Of a DNA stretch of 5,033 nt, positions 1 through 5,033 are shown piece by piece. A program made the translations under genes and the position numbers. The DNA comes from Gammaproteobacteria bacterium (lineage in GTDB: Bacteria; Pseudomonadota; Gammaproteobacteria; Steroidobacterales; Steroidobacteraceae): contig JASHUC010000267.1 in NCBI GenBank assembly GCA_030040235.1, forward strand, positions 1-5,033, read 5' to 3'. The notes beneath the pieces are model-generated. The model saw only the letters and a list, made by a program, of their open reading frames with translations. It searched no databases and was not told the origin of the DNA. The first letter of the stretch is position 1. Each line of letters starts with the position of its first letter.

Positions 1-747
1 ATCCTGGCACGCAATTTGTGGGTGCTCGGATTTCCCGATCAAGCGGTCGTGGTGGCGGCCGCAGCCGTCCAGGAGGCCGACGATCTGCGTGATCCCGTTA
101 CCCTGTGCTACGTGCTGATGTCGTGTGTCGTCGTTGCCATGAACACCCGGGATCTGCAGAGAGCCGCAGAACTGGTCGATCGTCTGTCGAGCATCACCGC
201 CAAACACCATCTCCTGACATACGCTCGGGCCGCGGCCGGCTGGCAGGGTGCCCTGGCAGTCTCGCGCGGCGAGCTGGTGCGCGGCATCGAGCTGCTGCAG
301 ACCACGCTGGTCGCGTTGCATGAGGACGGCTACGAACTATTCCGGCCATGGTTCAGCAAGCGTCTGGCCGAGGCTTTGGCGACATCGAAGCAACCCGAGC
401 CTGCGCGCAGCACGATCTGCGAGGCTGTGACCTGGGCGGAGTCCCGCGGGCGCGTTCTCGACTCGATCGACCTGTTGCGCGTGAAGGGGGAGATACTGAA
501 CTCGATTACGCCGTTGGATACCGGCGAGGGCGAGGCATGCCTGCTGAAATCGCACCAGTTGGCACATGAGCGGGGGCTATTGTCGCTGGAGCTGCGCAGC
601 GGCCTCAGCCTCGCAAGACTTTGGGCCGGGCGAGGTGCCGTCAACCAGGCGCTGGAACTTCTCGGGCCCATCTTTGGCCGCTTTTCCGAGGGGTTCGGCA
701 CTCCCGATCTCGTTGCGGCGGCGACGCTTCTCGACGAGCTCCGCTAG
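1..747 (+). CDS. C-terminal part of a large ATPase/TPR-type transcriptional regulator (5' end outside window)
   Basis: The frame is open from the first base and stops with TAG at 745-747. It therefore shows only the last ~248 residues of a longer protein; the TTG at 16 is an internal Leu codon, not a start. The sequence aligns without gaps to the last quarter of the complete regulator at 1558-4533, with about 75 differences in 248 positions by hand count (~70% identity). Shared blocks include HEDGYEL.RPWFS, LLRVKGEILNS, GEGEACLL, LELRSG.SLARLWAGRGA and SEGFGTPDLVAAA. The repeated helix-pair pattern, with Ala/Leu-rich segments starting at Gly residues, suggests a TPR-like sensory or protein-interaction region. 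By analogy with the paralogue, the missing ~745 residues should carry a winged-helix DNA-binding domain and a P-loop ATPase; that is inference, since this part lies outside the window. It ends 43 bp before the convergent remnant at 791-1281. Confidence 0.85.
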   Translation: MLARNLWVLGFPDQAVVVAAAAVQEADDLRDPVTLCYVLMSCVVVAMNTRDLQRAAELVDRLSSITAKHHLLTYARAAAGWQGALAVSRGELVRGIELLQTTLVALHEDGYELFRPWFSKRLAEALATSKQPEPARSTICEAVTWAESRGRVLDSIDLLRVKGEILNSITPLDTGEGEACLLKSHQLAHERGLLSLELRSGLSLARLWAGRGAVNQALELLGPIFGRFSEGFGTPDLVAAATLLDELR

Positions 748-790
748 CCTTATCTATAGCGAAGCTCCTCGGAGCCATATCCCTGGCGCG

Positions 791-1156
791 TCACAAAATC
801 TTTTCAACGGTGATCGGCAGATCGCGTATTCGCTTGCCGGTAGCGTGGTAGACGGCATTGGCGATGGCGGGAGCGACCGACACCGCCGTCAACTCGCCCA
901 GGCCCTTTGCCCCCAGCGGACTGGCTTCCTCGTCGAACTCACCGACGAAGAGCACGTCGAGTTCCGGGATGTCGGCATGGGTCGGCACCAGATAGCCGGA
1001 ATAGTTGCGGCTCAGATAGCGACCGACCGTCGGATCCATCTCCGACTGCTCGAGCAACGCTTGCCCGACGCCCCAGATGATGCCGCCGATGGCCTGGCTG
1101 CGTGCCGTCTTGGGATTGATGATGCGGCCCGCATCGTAGGCACCGACGAAGCGATG
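791..1156 (-). pseudogene. paoC: 3' remnant of a molybdopterin-binding subunit gene (xanthine dehydrogenase / PaoC-type aldehyde oxidoreductase)
   Basis: Read leftward from about 1156 to the TGA at 793-791, this frame gives ~121 residues matching the extreme C-terminus of xanthine-oxidase-family molybdopterin subunits, which are usually ~730 residues. Recognisable blocks in order are RFVGAYDAGRIINPKTARSQ, AIGGIIWGVGQALLEQ, YLVPTHADIPELDV, SPLGAKGLGE and AIANAVYHATG. The Glu of GAKGLGE (codon 895-893) corresponds to the catalytic base of the family. In E. coli PaoC the enzyme is part of a periplasmic PaoABC aldehyde oxidoreductase. The first ~600 residues, with the bulk of the cofactor-binding domains, are absent. 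Homology stops abruptly near 1153-1158, where the other frame carries the start of the 2Fe-2S subunit. No plausible start or RBS lies in this frame; an in-frame TTG at 1057 falls inside the conserved QALLEQ motif. It cannot make a working enzyme. The family call is secure; the PaoC rather than another XDH subgroup is by recalled similarity. Confidence 0.85.
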
Positions 1157-1281
1157 CGCGGCTCCACCGTGATGGTCCGCGTCATGCCGTTGACGCCCAT
1201 CGTGACCGATAGCGCGGCAGTCCTACCGATCGCTGAGCCGGCGGCGGAAGCGTTCTCGACGGCCTCGCCACGAGTGTTCAT
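1157..1281 (-). pseudogene. paoA: 5' remnant of a 2Fe-2S subunit gene (PaoA/YagT-like) of a molybdenum hydroxylase
   Basis: An ATG at 1281-1279 is preceded by AAGGAG at 1293-1288 with a 6-nt gap. The first 42 residues run from MNTRGEAVEN to GVNGMTRTITVEPR. The last part is the opening strand pair of the plant-type ferredoxin domain of xanthine-dehydrogenase small subunits, which normally continues T-LLDALRE-L-GTKKGCDHGQCGACT. Here the match ends after EPR at about 1156, and none of the cluster-binding cysteines of the ~170-210-residue family remain. There is no twin-arginine signal, unlike E. coli PaoA; many relatives also lack one. Beyond the break the frame runs on through the paoC-like remnant in the wrong phase to TGA at 1014-1012. 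A transcript could therefore specify an 89-residue chimeric peptide whose last ~47 residues are meaningless, Arg/Ser/Ala-rich sequence. The 42-residue match is short but distinctive, and its position at the head of the operon supports it. Confidence 0.7.
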
Positions 1282-1287
1282 AGAATG

Positions 1288-1293
1288 CTCCTT
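1288..1293 (-). promoter_or_regulatory. Ribosome-binding site of the truncated 2Fe-2S subunit gene
   Basis: On the minus strand AAGGAG lies 6 nt upstream of the ATG at 1281-1279. This is near-consensus Shine-Dalgarno sequence at good spacing. It fixes the start of the broken small-subunit gene and shows that translation initiation signals outlived the rest of the operon. Confidence 0.7.
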
Positions 1294-1381
1294 GCCTCTG
1301 CATCGCCGCCTGGTGCCGATCCCGCCTGCAAGCCGGTGGCCGAACGGCTCGCCGGATTCAGAGAGGCCCCCAGGATGGTTC

Positions 1382-1414
1382 TTTATATATCGATCCCCGA
1401 TCATCCGCGATCAA
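1382..1414 (-). promoter_or_regulatory. Possible leftward promoter of the molybdoenzyme remnant
   Basis: On the minus strand TTGATC (1414-1409) is followed by the AT-rich run ATATATAAA (1390-1382), the most AT-rich short stretch in this intergenic region. With TATATA (1389-1384) as -10 the spacer is 19 bp, longer than the 17-bp optimum, so the match to a sigma-70 promoter is weak. Transcription would start about 95-100 nt upstream of the ATG at 1281. Three CGATC repeats (1391-1395, 1398-1402, 1408-1412) overlap the spacer and the -35 region. This is a proposal from position and base composition only. Confidence 0.25.
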
Positions 1415-1420
1415 TACCAA

Positions 1421-1435
1421 GGTATCGTCGACACC
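1421..1435. promoter_or_regulatory. Imperfect palindrome, candidate operator in the divergent intergenic region
   Basis: GGTATCGTCGACACC is a 15-bp inverted repeat: 7-bp arms around one central base, with one mismatched pair. It lies just upstream of the possible leftward promoter and contains one of the three GTCGAC hexamers of this region. A site bound by the winged-helix regulator encoded alongside is a reasonable guess, but nothing in the sequence proves it. Confidence 0.3.
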
Positions 1436-1503
1436 ACCCAAGGGTCGATGTATCAGCGAGGGAGCATTTGACCGTCATTCGTTAACCGGGCACCCTACGC
1501 ACA

Positions 1504-1532
1504 TGTCGACAGCGCTCATGCCCAGTCGACAT
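1504..1532. promoter_or_regulatory. Two GTCGAC-centred sites 20 bp apart, candidate regulator-binding sites
   Basis: TGTCGACA at 1504-1511 is a perfect 8-bp palindrome. GTCGACAT follows at 1525-1532. The GTCGAC cores start exactly 20 bp apart, about two helical turns, so both would lie on the same face of the DNA. They end 25 bp before the preferred GTG start of the regulator. That is a suitable place for autoregulation. Function is inferred. Confidence 0.3.
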
Positions 1533-1544
1533 CCCCTTATCTTT

Positions 1545-1548
1545 GAGG
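1545..1548 (+). promoter_or_regulatory. Shine-Dalgarno-like GAGG that decides the regulator start
   Basis: GAGG at 1545-1548 is followed after 9 nt by an in-frame GTG at 1558. The other early in-frame option, TTG at 1543, has only pyrimidine-rich sequence (CCCCTTATCT) upstream. There is no in-frame ATG before the first domain. GTG 1558 is therefore preferred, though the match is short. Confidence 0.45.
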
Positions 1549-1557
1549 CCGTCTCCG

Positions 1558-4533
1558 GTGACGCAACGTACAGATCAGCGGAATGCCCCTAATGGAAAAT
1601 GGGAGGGTGGGCAGCTGGGAGGTCCCGCACCGCCCTCGGCCGCAGACTCGCGTGGCACCCGGAATAGCCTGGGTGTCGCTCCGGCTGGCGTGTCAGGGGC
1701 GCTCGGGAGAATTGCCTGCTTTGGTTCGTTTCGCCTCCATACGAGCAATAGAGTCCTCGAGAAGAACGGTAAGCCGCTCAAGATCGGCAGCCGTGCCCTC
1801 GACATCCTGATCACGCTGCTCGAGCATTCACCGGCCATCGTCAGCAAACGCGAGCTCATCGAGCGCGCCTGGGGGAACCTGCTCGTCGATGAAGTCAGTT
1901 TGCGCGTCCACATGGCTGCACTGCGCAAACGGCTCGGCGACGAGGGGCCACGTGGCGGCTACATCACCAATGTTCCGGGCCGGGGGTACTGCTTCGCCGG
2001 CGACGTGGGGTGGACCGGCGCGGCTGCGACACCACGCAATCCACCGCCTGTCTCAGCACAGCTGCCGCGCCAGCCGCTACTGATGGTCGGCCGCGACCAG
2101 GTCGTCGGTGAGCTTGCGGCTCAGCTCGAAACGGAGCGCTTCGTATCGATTGTCGGCGCAGGGGGGATTGGCAAGACGACCATCGCCTTGGCCCTGGCGC
2201 ACCGCATGCTCTCCAAATTTCAGGGTGCGGCTCACTTCCTGGATCTCGCGACCATCGAGGATTCCCGTCTGCTCGCACGCATGCTTGCCACTCAGTTGGG
2301 TCTCGTCGCCATTTCTGACCAGCCGCTGCCGGTCATTCTGTCATTCCTACGCGAGCAGCGAATGCTGCTCGTGTTTGACAGCTGTGAGCACCTCGTTGAA
2401 GCCGTCGCAGCTTTGACCGAGAACATCTTCCGAGACGCGCCCGGCGTCCACATCCTGGCGACGAGCCGGGAGGCACTGCGCGCCGCCGGCGAGCAAGTCC
2501 ATCATCTGCCGCCGCTCGCGTGCCCGCCGCCCGATGCGGAGTCGCTGACGGCGACACAAGCCCTGAGCTTTCCTGCGGTGCAGCTGTTCGTTAGGCAGGT
2601 CACCCACAGCGATCACGCCGTGGAACTTACTGACGAGGACGCACCGATCGTAGCGGACATTTGCCGACGACTGGATGGTATCCCCCTCGCACTGCAACTG
2701 GCAGCCTCGCGTGTCGGTGCTCACGGACTTCGCGGCACGGCATCGATGCTCGACAAACACTTCCGCCTATTGTGGCGCGGACGCCGCACAGCACTACCGA
2801 GACATCAGACGCTCGGTGCCACACTGGACTGGAGCTACAACCTGCTATCCAGCACCGAGCAGATGGTCTTCAGACGTTTGGCGGTGTTCGTCGGGGACTT
2901 CTCCATCGAGGCGGCACTCGAGGTGGGCGCTGGAGAGCTCGATTCTGCCGAGGCCGCAGAAACACTGGCCGCACTCGTGGAGAAGTCGCTCGTGATTCCG
3001 GATGGCGCGAACGCGCTGCGCTACCGGCTGCGTGACACGACGCGAGCCTACGCGTCGCGAAAACTCACAGAAAGCTGTGAAGCTCTTGAAATTACGCGAC
3101 GCCATTGCGAGCAAATGCTGCGCGTTCTGGAAGCATTCCACGTCACCGTCTGGGCACCTCCAAGCCCTGAGAGTGTCAGGTTTTTTGTCGGCGATCTCGC
3201 CAACCTGCGGGCTGCGCTGGACTGGGGCTTTTCGGATGAGGGGGATACCGAGCTTGGCGCGAGGCTCATCGGCGCATCGGCATGTCTATTCATCCAGAGG
3301 GGGCTCCTGACAGAGTGCGTCTCCTGGACCGGTCGCGCGATACGCGCTCTCAACGGTTCCGGCCTAGGCTCGCGTCTCGAACTGGAACTCCAGGCATGCT
3401 TTGCCTCGTCGCTCACGATTGCGACGGGAAACGTGCCGCAGGCACGGGCCGCCCTGATTCGGGCACTGGAGGTTGCGACGCGCCACAGCGATGCGCCGAT
3501 GGAATTCTATCTGCTGCATGCATTGTATATGTGGCAGATGCGCAGCGGCGATCTGGCCGGTGCTGAGCAGCTCACGGATCGGGTCGAAAGCGTGGCCAGG
3601 CAGATTGCAGACCCATTCGCCAACGCCATCGCATATGGGTTTCGCGCGGTCACCTGCTTTTTTACCGCAGATAATCGCAATGTCGGTAGATACGCGCAGC
3701 TGGCTCTGGACGTGCCGCTGCGCTCGGCGAAGCTGAGCCTGGCGCGCTTCGGGGACATTCACCGGGGGGCAAAGACCTTCCTGGCGCTCAACTGCTGGTT
3801 TCTAGGATACCCCGATCAAGCCGTGGCGGCGGCCGCAGAAGCCGTCCAGCAGGCTGAATCCCTCAACCATGCCTTCACGCTTTGCTACGTGCACATGTCA
3901 TGCATTCTCGTTGCCATGGAGACCGGCGATCGCCGGAGAGCCGAAGAGCTGATCCATCGCCTCTCGAGCATCGCTACGAAACATCAGCTCCTCACTTACG
4001 CCCGTGCCGCGCTGGGCTGGCAGGGTTGCCTGGCGATCTCGCGAGGCGAGATGGAGCGCGGGATCGAGTTACTCCAGAGCGGCATCTCCGCCTTGCACGA
4101 GGACGGCTACGAACTGTACCGACCGTGGTTCAGCGTGCGGCTGTCGGAAGGTCTCGCGAAATCCGGACAGCACGAGCTCGCATTCAGCACGATCTGCGAG
4201 GCTTTAACTTGGGCCCAAAGCCGCGGACGCATTCTCAACTTCGTCGAGCTATTACGGGTGAAGGGTGAGATACTGAACTCGATGACACGGGGGAATAGCG
4301 GCGAGGGTGAGGCATGCCTCCTGGAGTCGCTCAATCTGGCACGGGAGCGGGAGCTACTGTCCTTGGAGCTGCGCAGCGGCATCAGCCTGGCGAGACTCTG
4401 GGCCGGGCGAGGCGCAATCCATAATGCGCTACAGCTTCTCGAGCCGGTCTTTAAGCACTTTTCCGAGGGTTTCGGTACTCCAGACCTCGTTGCGGCGGCT
4501 GCCCTGCTGCACGAGCTGCAAGCCCTGCGTTGA
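1558..4533 (+). CDS. Winged-helix / STAND-type ATPase / TPR-like transcriptional regulator, ~991 aa
   Basis: Domains, numbered from GTG 1558: a Gly/Pro/Ser-rich leader of ~50 residues; an OmpR/PhoB-type winged-helix DNA-binding domain at ~55-147 (FGSFRLHTSNRVLEKNG, RALDILITLLE, VSKRELIERAW, and the recognition-helix and wing segments VSLRVHMAALRKRLGD and YITNVPGRGYCF); a short linker; then an NB-ARC/AAA-like ATPase. The ATPase shows Walker A GAGGIGKT at 200-207, Walker B MLLVFD at 269-274 followed by SCEHL, a sensor-like ATSRE at 301-305 and GIPLAL at 374-379. A winged-helix-like ARC segment follows (TLGATLDWSYNLLSSTEQ, LAVFVGDFS). From ~535 to the end are TPR-like helix pairs. All key P-loop residues are present, so it should bind nucleotide. 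The family resembles AfsR/MalT-like signal-integrating activators; the ligand is unknown. It is cytoplasmic, with no membrane segment. It is transcribed divergently from the molybdoenzyme remnant, so that operon may have been its target (inference). Its C-terminus is paralogous to the protein ending at 747. The start codon is uncertain (TTG 1543 would add 5 residues). Confidence 0.9.
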   Translation: MTQRTDQRNAPNGKWEGGQLGGPAPPSAADSRGTRNSLGVAPAGVSGALGRIACFGSFRLHTSNRVLEKNGKPLKIGSRALDILITLLEHSPAIVSKRELIERAWGNLLVDEVSLRVHMAALRKRLGDEGPRGGYITNVPGRGYCFAGDVGWTGAAATPRNPPPVSAQLPRQPLLMVGRDQVVGELAAQLETERFVSIVGAGGIGKTTIALALAHRMLSKFQGAAHFLDLATIEDSRLLARMLATQLGLVAISDQPLPVILSFLREQRMLLVFDSCEHLVEAVAALTENIFRDAPGVHILATSREALRAAGEQVHHLPPLACPPPDAESLTATQALSFPAVQLFVRQVTHSDHAVELTDEDAPIVADICRRLDGIPLALQLAASRVGAHGLRGTASMLDKHFRLLWRGRRTALPRHQTLGATLDWSYNLLSSTEQMVFRRLAVFVGDFSIEAALEVGAGELDSAEAAETLAALVEKSLVIPDGANALRYRLRDTTRAYASRKLTESCEALEITRRHCEQMLRVLEAFHVTVWAPPSPESVRFFVGDLANLRAALDWGFSDEGDTELGARLIGASACLFIQRGLLTECVSWTGRAIRALNGSGLGSRLELELQACFASSLTIATGNVPQARAALIRALEVATRHSDAPMEFYLLHALYMWQMRSGDLAGAEQLTDRVESVARQIADPFANAIAYGFRAVTCFFTADNRNVGRYAQLALDVPLRSAKLSLARFGDIHRGAKTFLALNCWFLGYPDQAVAAAAEAVQQAESLNHAFTLCYVHMSCILVAMETGDRRRAEELIHRLSSIATKHQLLTYARAALGWQGCLAISRGEMERGIELLQSGISALHEDGYELYRPWFSVRLSEGLAKSGQHELAFSTICEALTWAQSRGRILNFVELLRVKGEILNSMTRGNSGEGEACLLESLNLARERELLSLELRSGISLARLWAGRGAIHNALQLLEPVFKHFSEGFGTPDLVAAAALLHELQALR
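3778..4533 (+). repeat. Second copy of a diverged direct repeat; first copy is 1-747
   Basis: This stretch encodes the last ~251 residues of the complete regulator. It is the same-orientation counterpart of 1-747. The two translate to ~70% identical protein without gaps over ~248 positions. The second ends three codons later (QALR against R). The similarity is old, diverged paralogy rather than a recent duplication. The repeat probably extends further left in the first copy, beyond the window. Confidence 0.75.
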
Positions 4534-4623
4534 CCCTTTCGAGGCGCCGAGGGCACCGACCGAGACCCGAGCCCGAATCTACGATGCAGAGTGGCACGGG
4601 CTAAGGGGCTACGTACGAACGCG
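4534..4623. other. Convergent intergenic gap with no recognised element
   Basis: These 90 bp separate the TGA of the regulator from the stop codon of the minus-strand gene. A convergent gap is where terminators would be expected. I found only the short palindromes GGCGCC and TACGTA, and no hairpin followed by a T-run on either strand. Rho-dependent ending is possible but not visible from sequence. Confidence 0.5.
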
Positions 4624-5033
4624 TCAATTGTTCAGGGGATAGGAATTGCCCCACCTGCCATCTTCTCCCAGACCCAACTCGGCCTTGAAGGCCTCATTTA
4701 CGTCGCAATACCTCTTCTTAGATTTCTGTGTGCCCTGAAATTCGAAATAGTATCGGGGCAAGCCGGCGTCTTGAAGCGTATTGTGTGCGAGGTAGAAATA
4801 CGAAAACGTTACTTCTTGGGTGTCTCCGTAGTTGTCACCGAATGCCCGCTCGGCAGTGATGAGCGCAACGTCGCCGCTCGATGTCCGGGTCAACCGAAAA
4901 TCAGTGAGCCTGCAGTCGGCGCCCCCGCCTGCCGTGAGAAACAACTGCTCATTAGCTTTCGTAAAGATCGGAACGATCTGTAGGCGCGCGTCCTGCACCA
5001 ATTGGTCTTTCATGCCTTGTGCATACACACTAA
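4624..5033 (-). CDS. Unrecognised protein, C-terminal part (start outside window), possibly exported
   Basis: The minus-strand frame is open from the window edge to TGA at 4626-4624, giving at least 135 residues. The GTG at 5028 and ATG at 5013 are possible starts, but neither has a visible Shine-Dalgarno sequence, so the true start is probably beyond the edge. I do not recognise the family. The composition looks like a real folded protein: alternating polar/hydrophobic stretches (DVALITAERAF, EVTFSYFYLAHN, RYYFEFQG) suggest beta strands, and the tail is polar (DGRWGNSYPLNN). Two cysteines, C39 and C108 counted from GTG 5028, could pair. The first visible residues, SVYAQG, would fit the end of a signal peptide with V at -3 and A at -1, but the hydrophobic part would lie outside the window. 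The DNA is about 47-53% G+C over 4681-4860, clearly lower than its neighbour, which hints at separate origin. The plus-strand frame across the same bases looks like a shadow. Confidence 0.6.
   Translation of the reverse strand, partial: SVYAQGMKDQLVQDARLQIVPIFTKANEQLFLTAGGGADCRLTDFRLTRTSSGDVALITAERAFGDNYGDTQEVTFSYFYLAHNTLQDAGLPRYYFEFQGTQKSKKRYCDVNEAFKAELGLGEDGRWGNSYPLNN

Noticed and set aside
764..775. GCTCCTCGGAGC, a short inverted repeat between the convergent stop codons at 747 and 791, considered as a terminator
   Set aside because: The stem is at most 5 bp with a 2-nt loop and has no T-run on either strand, so it is too weak to call.
791..1057. The 88-codon minus-strand frame starting at TTG 1057 as a stand-alone small gene
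   Set aside because: The TTG is a Leu codon inside the conserved QALLEQ motif of the large subunit, and homology continues upstream in the same frame to about 1154. It is part of a truncated gene.
566..1471. A 301-codon open frame on the plus strand across the end of the first regulator, the operon remnant and the intergenic region
   Set aside because: It overlaps the well-supported regulator C-terminus out of frame and runs antisense to two recognisable minus-strand remnants. Its translation is unlike any folded domain, so it is a high-GC shadow.
1468..1473. TTGACC as the -35 box of a rightward promoter for the regulator
   Set aside because: No acceptable -10 hexamer lies 16-19 bp downstream; the sequence there is CACCCTACGC.
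4107..4556. A 149-codon minus-strand frame antisense to the end of the complete regulator; a similar frame lies at 330-701 antisense to the first copy
   Set aside because: The two antisense frames resemble each other only because the sense strands are paralogous. They are Ser/Arg-rich, lack ribosome-binding sites, and the sense frames carry clear domains.
4591..4983. A 130-codon plus-strand frame opposite the minus-strand unknown gene
   Set aside because: It has no clear ribosome-binding site or recognisable motif. The minus-strand reading has more protein-like composition and strand patterns and stays open to the window edge. I cannot fully exclude it.

Overview
The window is high-GC bacterial DNA (about 67% G+C by hand count over 4321-4380). 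It looks like a proteobacterium with a large accessory gene content. Domain make-up and codon choice fit this, but nothing here fixes the genus. No RNA gene, CRISPR array, transposase or attachment site is visible.

Layout from left to right: (1) 1-747, plus strand, the C-terminal ~248 residues of a regulator whose start lies outside the window. (2) 791-1281, minus strand, the collapsed remains of an aldehyde/xanthine-dehydrogenase-type molybdoenzyme operon (paoABC/yagTSR type). The first ~42 codons of the 2Fe-2S subunit gene, with a good ribosome-binding site, are joined out of frame to the last ~120 codons of the molybdopterin-binding subunit gene. The rest of both genes and any FAD-subunit gene between them are missing. 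(3) 1282-1557, the intergenic region between that remnant and a divergent gene. It holds the window's only three GTCGAC hexamers, one inside a 15-bp imperfect palindrome, and an AT-rich possible promoter. (4) 1558-4533, plus strand, a complete ~991-residue regulator: OmpR/PhoB-type winged-helix domain, STAND/NB-ARC-like P-loop ATPase, then a long TPR-like helical region. (5) 4624-5033, minus strand, the C-terminal part of an unrecognised, possibly exported protein in lower-GC DNA.

The two plus-strand regulators are paralogues. The 248 residues visible of the first align without gaps to the end of the second at about 70% identity (hand count). The inferred history is a duplicated ATPase-regulator gene around a molybdoenzyme operon read divergently from the second copy. 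That operon was later lost to an internal deletion of roughly 3-4 kb, while the regulator, the intergenic region and the first ribosome-binding site survived. No wholly new system is evident. The most informative features are the deletion scar, the orphaned regulator pair and the GTCGAC cluster.
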